18,291 nucleotides of DNA from JAHFOW01 sp964370795 (lineage in GTDB: Bacteria; Planctomycetota; Brocadiia; Brocadiales; Brocadiaceae). The stretch's first letter is position 1; each line of letters begins with the position of its first letter. The stretch spans positions 1 to 18,291 of the forward strand of contig CAYJME010000050.1 in the NCBI GenBank assembly GCA_964370795.1. The letters are read 5' to 3'. Shown one piece after another: positions 6,756 through 14,045 of this stretch. The notes beneath the pieces were generated by a model. The model was not told where the DNA came from. It saw nothing but the letters and a program-made list of their open reading frames with translations, and did no database searches. A program made the position numbers and the translations under genes.

Positions 6756-7157
6756 ATGTGCATGACAGATCCTGTTTCAGATATGCTAACGCGCATCAGA
6801 AACGCAAGTACGATTATGCGTGAGAGTGTTGATGTCCCATCTTCTAAAATGAAAATGGCTATCCTAAAGATACTTAAAGAAGAAGGGTATATAAAAGACT
6901 TCAAGGAAATAAAAGGGGAATGTGTACAGAGTACACTAAGAATATACTTGAAATACGGACCTCTAAAACAGCAACTTATAGGTCGTCTTGTTAAAGTTAG
7001 TAAATCGAGCAGAAGAATTTATAAAAAAGCTGTTGAAGTAAGTAAAGTATCAGGTGGAATGGGTACGGCGATTTTCTCTACTTCAAAAGGAATAATTGGC
7101 GATAAAGAATGTAGAAGATTAAAAGTAGGTGGAGAGTTACTTTGTGTTGTGTTGTAA
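6756..7157 (+). CDS. rpsH: 30S ribosomal protein S8
   Basis: S8 (uS8) is a key binder of the central domain of 16S rRNA; in E. coli it represses the spc operon by binding rplE mRNA. The 133-aa product begins with TDPVSDMLTRIRNAS and ends with the canonical STSKGIIGDKECRRLKVGGE and LLCVVL. ATG 6756 has GAGGG at 6741-6745; the next in-frame ATG (6762) is too far from it. The 47-bp gap before it is A+T-rich, with no clear terminator or promoter. Confidence 0.97.
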   Translation: MCMTDPVSDMLTRIRNASTIMRESVDVPSSKMKMAILKILKEEGYIKDFKEIKGECVQSTLRIYLKYGPLKQQLIGRLVKVSKSSRRIYKKAVEVSKVSGGMGTAIFSTSKGIIGDKECRRLKVGGELLCVVL

Positions 7158-7184
7158 ATAATATATAGAGTTAGAGGGATAAAT

Positions 7185-7748
7185 ATGTCACGAATAGGTA
7201 AGCAACCAGTTAGAATTCCGAATGATGTGAAAGCAACGGTTTCTGGCAAAACAGTGAACATTGAAGGACCAAAAGGGAAATTAAGCATTAGTTTTCACCA
7301 TGATATTGATGTGGAACTTAATACGGGCAATAAACAGATAATGGTGAAAAGCAATTCAGAACAAAAGTTGCAAAAGGCGTTGCATGGTCTTACACGTGCC
7401 CTCATATCGAACATGGTAGTTGGTGTTACGGCAGGGTTTTCAAAAAATTTAGAAATAGTTGGACTTGGGTATACTGCAAAGGTTCAGGGTAAAGAACTTG
7501 TGTTATCTCTTGGGTACACACACCCTGTTAACCTGGAAATTCCAGGTGGAATAAAGGTAAGTATTAACAACCCAACGAATCCTGTTAAGATGACAATTTC
7601 TGGACCTGATAAGCAAGTGGTTGGGGAGTTTTCGGCTGCTATTAGATCAAAGAAGCCTCCGGAACCTTATAAAGGTATGGGTATTAAATATGAGAATGAG
7701 GTTATTAGAAGAAAGTCTGGAAAGGCATTCGCGTCAGGCGCTGCATAA
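7185..7748 (+). CDS. rplF: 50S ribosomal protein L6
   Basis: L6 (uL6) has two repeated domains and lies near the sarcin-ricin loop and factor-binding site. The 187-aa product begins SRIGKQPVRIPNDV, contains VGLGYTAKVQGKELVLSLGY in the second domain, and ends with the conserved KPPEPYKGMGIKYENEVIRRKSGK region, split here by family motifs PEPYKG and KGIKY-like. Length is slightly above the common 175-180. AGAGGG lies about 8 nt before ATG 7185. Confidence 0.97.
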   Translation: MSRIGKQPVRIPNDVKATVSGKTVNIEGPKGKLSISFHHDIDVELNTGNKQIMVKSNSEQKLQKALHGLTRALISNMVVGVTAGFSKNLEIVGLGYTAKVQGKELVLSLGYTHPVNLEIPGGIKVSINNPTNPVKMTISGPDKQVVGEFSAAIRSKKPPEPYKGMGIKYENEVIRRKSGKAFASGAA

Positions 7749-7771
7749 TATTAATAATTAAGGTTTAGGAT

Positions 7772-8140
7772 ATGGATCATATAAAAGAAAAATTACGAAA
7801 AAGAACAAGACGTCACCTTAGAATAAGACGGAAAGTAAACGGAAATGAAGATAGGCCACGGCTAAGCGTATACAGGAGTCTTAAGCATATATATTGTCAG
7901 ATTATCAACGATATAGAGGGTAGGACTTTGGTAGCTGTATCTACGCAAACTCCCGAGATACGGTCACAGTTACCGTACGGTGGAAATGTGAAAGCTGCTG
8001 AGCTTGTAGGAAAAAAAGTTGCTGAAGAGGCACTTAAGATTGGTATCGCAAAGGTGGTATTTGACAAAGGTGGTTACAAATATCACGGAAGGATCAAAGC
8101 TTTGGCTGAAAGTGCAAGAAAGAACAATTTGAGTTTTTAA
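7772..8140 (+). CDS. rplR: 50S ribosomal protein L18
   Basis: L18 (uL18) binds 5S rRNA and attaches it to the 50S subunit. The 122-aa product has a basic N-terminus (KLRKRTRRHLRIRRKVNG), the RPRLSVYRSLKHIYCQIIND segment and the C-terminal VVFDKGGYKYHGRIKALAES, all diagnostic. The start ATG 7772 has AAGG at 7760-7763. It is followed by 27 bp and then rpsE. Confidence 0.97.
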   Translation: MDHIKEKLRKRTRRHLRIRRKVNGNEDRPRLSVYRSLKHIYCQIINDIEGRTLVAVSTQTPEIRSQLPYGGNVKAAELVGKKVAEEALKIGIAKVVFDKGGYKYHGRIKALAESARKNNLSF

Positions 8141-8167
8141 TGTCTGGTTTTTGACAAGGAGATTCGC

Positions 8168-8656
8168 TTGGCACGTTTGTTAGAAGAACCTGTAAATCTT
8201 GAAGAAACGGTCGTTCGCATCAACCGATGTACAACAGTAACAAAGGGTGGTAAATCTATGAGTTTTAGTGCCCTAGTTGTAGTTGGTGACAAAAAGGGGA
8301 AAGTGGGTGTTGGTTTTGGGAAGGCTCGTGAAGTACCGAACGCTGTAAATAAAGCTGTAAAAGAAGCAAAAAAGCAACTTGTCAGTATATCATTAATAGG
8401 GGATACCATACCACATGAAATATGGGGTAAATATAAAGCTGCCAAAATCTTCTTAAAGCCAGCGCAATCTGGAACCGGAATCAAAGCTGGTGCTTCGGCG
8501 CGTGCTGTGCTTGAGTCTGCCGGAATAAAAAATATACTAACAAAGTGTTATGGATCTAGGAATCCTCTTAATGTGGTAAAAGCGACATTGACGGGATTGC
8601 AATCTTTAAGGACAAAAGACCAGGTCGGAAAATTAAGGGGAGTTAAAGTCGAATGA
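8168..8656 (+). CDS. rpsE: 30S ribosomal protein S5
   Basis: S5 (uS5) shapes the mRNA entry and decoding accuracy with S4. The 162-aa product contains VVRINRCTTVTKGGKSMSFS, ALVVVGDKKGKVGVGFGKA, a TIPHEIWG segment, GTGIKAGASARAVLESAGI and GSRNPLNVVKAT, in family order. The start is TTG 8168, supported by AAGGAG at 8156-8161 six nt upstream. No ATG exists near the conserved N-terminus. The stop overlaps the rplO start (ATGA); the usual rpmD gene between them is missing. Confidence 0.96.
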   Translation: MARLLEEPVNLEETVVRINRCTTVTKGGKSMSFSALVVVGDKKGKVGVGFGKAREVPNAVNKAVKEAKKQLVSISLIGDTIPHEIWGKYKAAKIFLKPAQSGTGIKAGASARAVLESAGIKNILTKCYGSRNPLNVVKATLTGLQSLRTKDQVGKLRGVKVE

Positions 8657-9099
8657 ATCTTAGTGATATAAAGGCGATACCATCAAAGAGAAAGTATAAG
8701 AAAAGGGTTGGTCGTGGCAGGGGTTCAGGGATGGGAAAAACTTCCTGTCGGGGTGGTAAGGGTGCGACGGCAAGGTCTGGTAACGAAACAAGTGTCCAGT
8801 TTGAGGGTGGACAGACTCCCTTATTTAGACGTTTGCCCAAAAGAGGATTTAATAACGCTTTATTTAAGAAGAGATATGCGATTGTAAATATTAACGATTT
8901 TGCTGGATTTGAAAAGGGTACGAAGGTAGATATCAATAAATTAAAAGAAGCGAGAATTGTTAAGAAAGTGTTAGATGGTGTTAAGGTTTTAGGAGAGGGC
9001 GAACTTAAGAATTCTTTGACAGTGATAGCTCATAAGTTTAGTAAATCTGCTATAGAAAAGATTAAAGCGGCAGGGGGAGAAGTAAAGGTCATATCATGA
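8653..9099 (+). CDS. rplO: 50S ribosomal protein L15
   Basis: L15 (uL15) is a late 50S assembly protein. The 148-aa product has the glycine/arginine-rich N-terminus (KKRVGRGRGSGMGKTSCRGG), the GGQTPLFRRLPKRGF motif and the C-terminal KAGGEVKVI-like end (KAAGGEVKVIS). ATG 8653 overlaps the rpsE stop by four nt (ATGA), with AAGGGG upstream in rpsE. The stop likewise overlaps the secY start. Confidence 0.97.
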   Translation: MNLSDIKAIPSKRKYKKRVGRGRGSGMGKTSCRGGKGATARSGNETSVQFEGGQTPLFRRLPKRGFNNALFKKRYAIVNINDFAGFEKGTKVDINKLKEARIVKKVLDGVKVLGEGELKNSLTVIAHKFSKSAIEKIKAAGGEVKVIS

Positions 9100-10478
9100 T
9101 TGAGCAATTTGGAAACATATTTAGGATTCCTGAATTACGCAAGAAGGTGTTGATTACCATTGGTTTGATTGCGTTGTGCCGAATTGGGGCATACATACCG
9201 ATACCTGGGATAGACACAACAGTATTAAAATCTTATTTCGGACAATTTTCTCAAGGTGGTGTCGGTCAATTACTAGGTTTGGTGGATATGTTTGCCGGTG
9301 GTGCTTTAACATCGGGTGCTATTTTTGGTTTGGGCGTTATGCCTTATATTAGCGCTTCTATTATTTTTCAACTTCTGGTAGGTGTTATTCCATATTTGGA
9401 AAAATTGCAAAAAGAAGGTGATGCAGGTAGAAAGAAAATTAACCAATATACGCGACTTGCAACTGTTGGTTTGTGTTTATTTCAGTCATTTATAATGACC
9501 CGTACACTTTATACCGTAGAATTTAACGGAATGCCTGTTGTTCCTGTGTATATACAGGGTGTTACTTTCCAAATGATGGCTGCCCTTCTTTTGACTACAG
9601 GAACATTGACACTTATGTGGATAGGTGAGCAGATTGAAGAATACGGTATAGGGAATGGGATATCGATTGTAATTATGGTTGGTATTATAGACCGCCTACC
9701 ATTGGCCTTCTCTCAAGTAGTTCAAAATTTTACGTTCTCTGTCACACCTTCCGAGCATGAGATGGGTATTGTTAAATTAATTATATTAATCGCAATGTTC
9801 TTGGCAATAGTTGGTGGTGTAGTGTATATTACACAGGGTCAAAGAAGAATACCTGTACAGCAGGCCAAGCATACTCGTGGCAGAAAAGTTTACGGGGGGC
9901 AGAGACATTTTTTGCCGCTCCGCGTGAATCAAGCAGGGGTTATGCCTATAATATTTGCCCAATCACTGTTGATTTTCCCGGCAGCTATTATGCAAGGTAT
10001 ACAGGTTAGACTTGAACCAGGAAGTACAGGTTATTGGATTACCTCTCGGTTATCCGATGTATTGCAGGGTGGGGTTGTATATGTCATACTCTACGTAATG
10101 CTCATAACTTTTTTCTGTTATTTTTGGACAGCAATTCAGTTTAATCCGAAAGAGATGTCAAACAATATGAAGGATTACGGTAGTTTCATTCCTGGTATTA
10201 GACCAGGACAAAGGACTGCCGAATACCTGGAAGGAATTATGGGAAAGATTACGCTTGCGGGTGCTGCATTTTTAGCATTGATAGCAATTTTACCAAAACT
10301 TGTCGCAGGTGGATTTGAGCTGAATCGTGCAATAGCAGGTTTTTACGGCGGTACAGGATTGCTTATTATAGTAGGTGTCGCACTTGATATGGTTCAACGC
10401 ATTGAATCACATATGATAATGCGGCAATATAGCGGTTTTTTGAGTGGAGGCGCCAGGATAAGGGGTAGAATGGGATGA
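9096..10478 (+). CDS. secY: Protein translocase channel subunit SecY
   Basis: SecY forms the protein-conducting channel of the inner membrane together with SecE and SecG and accepts chains from SecA or the ribosome. The 460-aa product fits the family length and shows ten hydrophobic segments. The first begins KVLITIGLIALCRIGAYIPI. The plug region is GQLLGLVDMFAGGAL and the motif MPYISASIIFQLL follows it. The cytosolic loop RRIPVQQAKHTRGRK and the late motif FNPKEMSNNMKDYGSFIPG are typical. ATG 9096 overlaps the rplO stop, and the stop overlaps the adk start, so the three are likely translationally coupled. Confidence 0.98.
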   Translation: MIEQFGNIFRIPELRKKVLITIGLIALCRIGAYIPIPGIDTTVLKSYFGQFSQGGVGQLLGLVDMFAGGALTSGAIFGLGVMPYISASIIFQLLVGVIPYLEKLQKEGDAGRKKINQYTRLATVGLCLFQSFIMTRTLYTVEFNGMPVVPVYIQGVTFQMMAALLLTTGTLTLMWIGEQIEEYGIGNGISIVIMVGIIDRLPLAFSQVVQNFTFSVTPSEHEMGIVKLIILIAMFLAIVGGVVYITQGQRRIPVQQAKHTRGRKVYGGQRHFLPLRVNQAGVMPIIFAQSLLIFPAAIMQGIQVRLEPGSTGYWITSRLSDVLQGGVVYVILYVMLITFFCYFWTAIQFNPKEMSNNMKDYGSFIPGIRPGQRTAEYLEGIMGKITLAGAAFLALIAILPKLVAGGFELNRAIAGFYGGTGLLIIVGVALDMVQRIESHMIMRQYSGFLSGGARIRGRMG

Positions 10479-11122
10479 GGATCGTATTGTTAGGTCCTCC
10501 TGGCGTTGGTAAGGGTACTCAAGCTGGAATGATTTCCAGGAAGAAAAATTTGCCTCATATTTCATCAGGTAACCTATTAAGAGAGGCTGTTGAAAATGGC
10601 ACAAGTATAGGGGTAAAGGCCAAAGGATTTATTGAAAAGGGATTGCTGGTACCTGATCAGATAGTCGTTGATATAATTAAAGACCGCATTTTAAAAAATG
10701 ATTGCACAGGTGGTTTTATTCTCGATGGTTTTCCCAGGACTCTTGCCCAGGCAAAGGTTTTAGATGGAATGTTGATGGGTCTTAACAATAAAATTGATGT
10801 AGTTATTTATATGACTGCATCAAAAGAAAGTATTGTACAACGGCTCACTGGTAGAAGGATTTGTAGCAATTGTGGGGCTAACTATCATGTATCGAATGTC
10901 CCGTCTCTGAGAAGTGGTATTTGTGATAAATGTGGCGGAAAATTAAATCAGCGTTCTGATGATAGGCCAGAAACTATTTTAGAACGATTGAGGGTATACC
11001 GAGACCAGACGGAAGACTTAGTTGGGTATTACAAAAACAATGGTGTTCTTAAAGAAATATTGTGTGATAACAACATAGATGCAATAACGAAAAATATTTT
11101 AGATGCTTTGTGTTGTCCATAG
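10475..11122 (+). CDS. adk: Adenylate kinase, zinc-LID long form
   Basis: Adenylate kinase interconverts ATP + AMP and 2 ADP in the cytosol. The 215-aa protein has the P-loop GPPGVGKGTQ at 7-16, the AMP-binding segment HISSGNLLRE, the motif LDGFPRTLAQA at 83-93, and DDRPETILERL. It has the long LID domain with Cys130-x2-Cys133 and Cys150-x2-Cys153, which in other adenylate kinases bind a structural zinc. Asn33 stands where most homologues have Asp (STGD). The start overlaps the secY stop by four nt, the usual secY-adk pairing. Confidence 0.97.
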   Translation: MRIVLLGPPGVGKGTQAGMISRKKNLPHISSGNLLREAVENGTSIGVKAKGFIEKGLLVPDQIVVDIIKDRILKNDCTGGFILDGFPRTLAQAKVLDGMLMGLNNKIDVVIYMTASKESIVQRLTGRRICSNCGANYHVSNVPSLRSGICDKCGGKLNQRSDDRPETILERLRVYRDQTEDLVGYYKNNGVLKEILCDNNIDAITKNILDALCCP

Positions 11123-11165
11123 CTTTGAAAAATTGTATGCAGGATGGGTTGAAGGGTTTTAAAAT

Positions 11166-11918
11166 TTGATTGTAAGGAAATCACATCGGGAAGTCGAATT
11201 AATGCGAGAGGCGGGTAAGATAGTCGCAGGCGCTTTAAATCTCGCTAAAGAAATTGCGATGAGAGATGTTACTACAGAGTATATAAACACGGAGATTGAG
11301 AAATATATAATAAACAAAGGTGGAATACCAGTATTTAAAGGGTACAGAGGCTTTCCAAAAAGTATATGTACATCGATAAATGAAGAAGTGGTGCACGGTA
11401 TACCTAGTCAGAGAAGATTAAAGGAAGGCGATATTCTGAGTGTTGATGTTGGTGTTAAGCATAAAAAATACGTGGCAGACGCCGCTTTGACGATTCCGAT
11501 AGGGAAAATATCTGACGACGCAAAAAATCTTCTAGAAGTATGTGAAAAATCTTTATACTTGGCGATAAATGTTCTGAAGGCATATGAGAAGCTATCACTG
11601 ATATCGCGTACAATACAAGATTACGTTGAGAAAAATAATTATTCTATTATCAAAAATTATACCGGTCATGGGATCGGAAGGTGCATGCATGAAGATCCTC
11701 AAGTGCCGAATTTTGTAAGCAAATCACTGTTAGAAGCAGATGAGATATTGATGCCAGGGGTAACGATTGCAATCGAACCTATGATATGTATGGGAAAATG
11801 TGACACTGATGTATTAAATAATAGGTGGACTGTGGTGACAAGAGATAGAAGATTATCTGCTCATTTTGAACATACAGTAGTTGTTACAGAAAGCGGAGCA
11901 GAGATATTAACCCAATAA
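11166..11918 (+). CDS. map: Methionine aminopeptidase, type I
   Basis: MetAP removes the initiator methionine from nascent proteins after deformylation. The 250-aa protein has the pita-bread fold signature. His77 (VVHGIP) is in the substrate pocket, and the metal ligands are Asp94 (SVDVG), Asp105 (ADAALT), His168 (TGHGIG), Glu204 (IAIEPM) and Glu235 (HFEHTV). The length is that of the minimal bacterial type I enzyme. The start is TTG 11166, with GAAGGG at 11151-11156 nine nt upstream; it matches the usual MI(I/V)RKS N-terminus. The stop codon sits in the loop of a perfect hairpin. Confidence 0.95.
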   Translation: MIVRKSHREVELMREAGKIVAGALNLAKEIAMRDVTTEYINTEIEKYIINKGGIPVFKGYRGFPKSICTSINEEVVHGIPSQRRLKEGDILSVDVGVKHKKYVADAALTIPIGKISDDAKNLLEVCEKSLYLAINVLKAYEKLSLISRTIQDYVEKNNYSIIKNYTGHGIGRCMHEDPQVPNFVSKSLLEADEILMPGVTIAIEPMICMGKCDTDVLNNRWTVVTRDRRLSAHFEHTVVVTESGAEILTQ

Positions 11919-11931
11919 ATAGGGTTAATAT
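11904..11931 (+). other. Perfect 10-bp inverted repeat at the map-infA junction
   Basis: ATATTAACCC (11904-11913) and GGGTTAATAT (11922-11931) are exact reverse complements separated by an 8-nt loop that contains the map stop codon (TAA 11916-11918). No T-run follows, so it is not a standard terminator. It ends 9 nt before the infA start, and the only G-rich segment near infA (AGGG, 11921-11924) is largely inside the stem. A role in mRNA processing, stability or infA translation is inference. Confidence 0.6.
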
Positions 11932-11940
11932 AGAAATATT

Positions 11941-12159
11941 ATGCCAAAAGAAGAACCAATACGAGTTGAAGCAACGGTTAAAGAAGCGCTACCAAATGCA
12001 ATGTTCTGGGTAGAGTTGCAGAATGGACATAGGGTTCTTGCGCACGTTTCAGGGAAGATGCGAATGCACTTTATAAAGATACTGCCTGGTGATAAGGTGA
12101 CGATTGAGATGTCTCCATATGATCTTGATAAAGGCAGAATAATTTACAGACAGGTTTAA
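11941..12159 (+). CDS. infA: Translation initiation factor IF-1
   Basis: IF-1 occupies the A site of the 30S subunit during initiation. The 72-aa OB-fold protein matches the universal length and shows EATVKEALPNAMFWVELQNG, AHVSGKMRMHFIKILPGDKV and SPYDLDKGRIIYR. ATG 11941 has no good Shine-Dalgarno sequence at normal spacing. The nearest candidate, AGGG at 11921-11924, is about 16 nt away and lies in the hairpin just upstream. It is in the standard position between map and rpmJ. Confidence 0.97.
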   Translation: MPKEEPIRVEATVKEALPNAMFWVELQNGHRVLAHVSGKMRMHFIKILPGDKVTIEMSPYDLDKGRIIYRQV

Positions 12160-12196
12160 AATACTTAAAAAGACTTTTTACATAGGATGGTTAAAT

Positions 12197-12310
12197 ATGA
12201 AGGTCCGTTCTTCTGTAAAACGAATTTGTGAAAATTGCAAAATTGTTAGAAGAAAAAATGTTGTTCGCGTAATTTGTTCAAATCCCCGTCATAAGCAAAG
12301 GCAGGGATAG
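12197..12310 (+). CDS. rpmJ: 50S ribosomal protein L36, zinc-binding type
   Basis: L36 (bL36) is the smallest ribosomal protein and organises 23S rRNA near L6 and L16. The 37-aa product MKVRSSVKRICENCK... has Cys11, Cys14, Cys27 and His32, the CxxC...C...H zinc set of the C+ form, and ends HKQRQG as usual. AGGATGG lies just upstream of ATG 12197. It follows infA by 37 bp and precedes rpsM, the normal order. Confidence 0.96.
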   Translation: MKVRSSVKRICENCKIVRRKNVVRVICSNPRHKQRQG

Positions 12311-12342
12311 TTTTTTTTGTATATTGAGAAAGGAATTGATGA

Positions 12343-12720
12343 ATGCCACGAATCGCTGGTAATGATATACCTGCAGATAAAAGGATTGTGATTGCGTTAA
12401 CTTATCTTTATGGGATAGGTAAATCTATGTCTCAAAAAATTTTGAAAGATTTGAAAATAGATGAAAATACTCGTGCGAAAGATATACACGAAGATCAATT
12501 GAGCGCACTGGGTACATATATAGAAAAGAATTTTTCTATCGAAGGGCATCTGCGTAGGCAAGAAATACAAAATATTAATCGTTTGAAGAGTATTACCTGC
12601 TACCGTGGAAGTCGACATAAAGTTGGTTTACCTGTAAGAGGTCAAAGAACTAAAACAAATGCACGTACCAGAAAAGGACGTAAAAAAACAGTGGCTGGCA
12701 AGAAAGGGGATACAAAATAA
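12343..12720 (+). CDS. rpsM: 30S ribosomal protein S13
   Basis: S13 (uS13) lies at the top of the 30S head, forms intersubunit bridges with L5 and contacts P-site tRNA. The 125-aa product begins PRIAGNDIPADKR and contains IALTYLYGIGKSMSQ, EGHLRRQEIQNI and the C-terminal RGQRTKTNARTRKG followed by a basic tail. AAAGGA precedes ATG 12343 by about 8 nt. In most bacteria rpsK follows directly; here a methyltransferase gene stands between. Confidence 0.97.
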   Translation: MPRIAGNDIPADKRIVIALTYLYGIGKSMSQKILKDLKIDENTRAKDIHEDQLSALGTYIEKNFSIEGHLRRQEIQNINRLKSITCYRGSRHKVGLPVRGQRTKTNARTRKGRKKTVAGKKGDTK

Positions 12721-12762
12721 GCTTTTGTTAATATGCTTATAAAAAGTTATTAAGATGTACCT

Positions 12763-13566
12763 ATGGATCAAAGAGAAGCAATTGGAGATTATATAAAAAC
12801 AAGGAAGGAATTGTTACAAGCATTATCGTTAAATATTGAGCGAGGTTGTGATGAGCGCGAGCTGAAAAAGTTTAAGGAAGTAGTTGGATTTATTGATCAA
12901 GTATTACAAATAATCGAATCATTTCCCTGCGATAAAGAGGTTGTTTTCCTTGACTGTTCGTGCGGTAAGTCATATTTGTCTTTTGTTATGAACGACTATT
13001 TTAGAAGGCATTTAACTATTAATGCCTTTTTTTATGGTGTTGATACAAATGAAATGTTGGTTGAGAAATGTAATAGAATAAGAGATAGTCTTGGCTATGA
13101 TAACATGCATTTTATTTCTAGCAGAATAATCGATGTTCAACTAGACAAGTCCGTTGATCTCGTCATAGCCCTTCATGCATGTGATATTGCGACTGATGAA
13201 ACAATTGCAAAGGGTATTAAATTGGCTGCAAAATATATTATTGTTGTTCCTTGTTGCGAAAATCAGATAAGAAGTCGGTTGAAGTCAGGTCATCCTTTAG
13301 TTGATTTAACGGACTTTGGACTTTTAAGATATAGATTTGCAGATATCCTAACAGAGGCGTTAAGAGCGCAATTTCTTTCCGGTGCTGGTTATTTTGTGAA
13401 ACTTGTTGAAGTAACTTCTCCTAAGTATACGCCAAAAAATTTAATGATTATTGCACGTAAGAAAAAAGGTGTTTCTAAATTTAATATGGGTAAATACGAA
13501 AAGTTAGACGAGATGTTTAATACTGAGTTCGTTCTTAAAGATTTTTTTGAAGAAGAAACTTTTTAA
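12763..13566 (+). CDS. Predicted SAM-dependent methyltransferase embedded in the alpha operon
   Basis: The 267-aa protein looks like a class I (Rossmann) methyltransferase. Residues 60-70 form a motif I-like VVFLDCSCGKS-type turn with Asp64 and Gly68. Asp94 (YGVDTNE) fits the acidic residue that holds the SAM ribose. Residues 131-141 (VDLVIALHACD) fit the motif IV strand, followed by VVPCC at 161-165. The CGKSYL, LHACD and PCC trio resembles the Methyltransf_32 group (METTL25- and GSTCD-like proteins), from memory only. The substrate is unknown. It lies in sequence between rpsM (42 bp) and rpsK (64 bp), all on the same strand, and has no clear ribosome binding site. Its place suggests a translation-related target, which is inference. 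Base use does not look foreign. Confidence 0.85.
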   Translation: MDQREAIGDYIKTRKELLQALSLNIERGCDERELKKFKEVVGFIDQVLQIIESFPCDKEVVFLDCSCGKSYLSFVMNDYFRRHLTINAFFYGVDTNEMLVEKCNRIRDSLGYDNMHFISSRIIDVQLDKSVDLVIALHACDIATDETIAKGIKLAAKYIIVVPCCENQIRSRLKSGHPLVDLTDFGLLRYRFADILTEALRAQFLSGAGYFVKLVEVTSPKYTPKNLMIIARKKKGVSKFNMGKYEKLDEMFNTEFVLKDFFEEETF

Positions 13567-13567
13567 T

Positions 13568-13594
13568 TTGTTACTTTTCTGGTAAACTTATACC
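13568..13594 (+). promoter_or_regulatory. Weak candidate promoter upstream of rpsK
   Basis: TTGTTA (13568-13573) and TATACC (13589-13594), each four of six to consensus, are separated by 15 nt in the A+T-rich 64-bp gap after the methyltransferase gene. The spacer is short, and chance occurrence is quite possible. Confidence 0.18.
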
Positions 13595-13630
13595 TTAATT
13601 ATTTTTAATTTAAGAAGGACGTAAATACGT

Positions 13631-14011
13631 ATGTCTGCGACTAGTAAGAAAAAAGTAAGACGTAATGTTACTCGTGCTATTGTGAATATTAAGTCAACGT
13701 TTAATAATACGCACGTAACGATATCTGATGTAAATGGCGAGACTATTTGTTGGGCAAGTGCTGGTACCGTTGGTTTTAAAGGATCGCGTAAGAGTACTCC
13801 TTTTGCAGCACAAAAGGCTGCTACGAATGCTGCGGATAAAGCTAAAAAATATGGTGTACAAGAAATTGAGATTAGGGTGAAAGGACCGGGTCCTGGTAGA
13901 GAGTCAGCGATAACGGCCCTTCAGGCATCAGGTTTAAGTTTAAGGGCAATAGAAGATGTGACGCCCCTTCCCCATAATGGATGTAGACCACGAAAGAAAC
14001 GTAGAGTATAA
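13631..14011 (+). CDS. rpsK: 30S ribosomal protein S11
   Basis: S11 (uS11) is in the 30S platform near the E site and the Shine-Dalgarno helix. The 126-aa product shows AIVNIKSTFNNTHVTISDV, a WASAGTVGFKGSRKSTPFAA segment, IRVKGPGPGRESAI and the end VTPLPHNGCRPRKKRRV, all near-invariant in bacteria. AAGAAGGA at 13612-13619 serves as ribosome binding site. rpsD follows after 34 bp. Confidence 0.98.
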   Translation: MSATSKKKVRRNVTRAIVNIKSTFNNTHVTISDVNGETICWASAGTVGFKGSRKSTPFAAQKAATNAADKAKKYGVQEIEIRVKGPGPGRESAITALQASGLSLRAIEDVTPLPHNGCRPRKKRRV

Positions 14012-14045
14012 GTAAGTTTACAGTGAGGTTTGAGAAAGGAAACAT

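Noticed and set aside
12717..12740. Inverted repeat ATAAGC...GCTTAT between rpsM and the methyltransferase gene
   Set aside because: The stem is only 6 bp, the loop is 12 nt and no T-run follows, so it is not a terminator; it could be chance in A+T-rich DNA.
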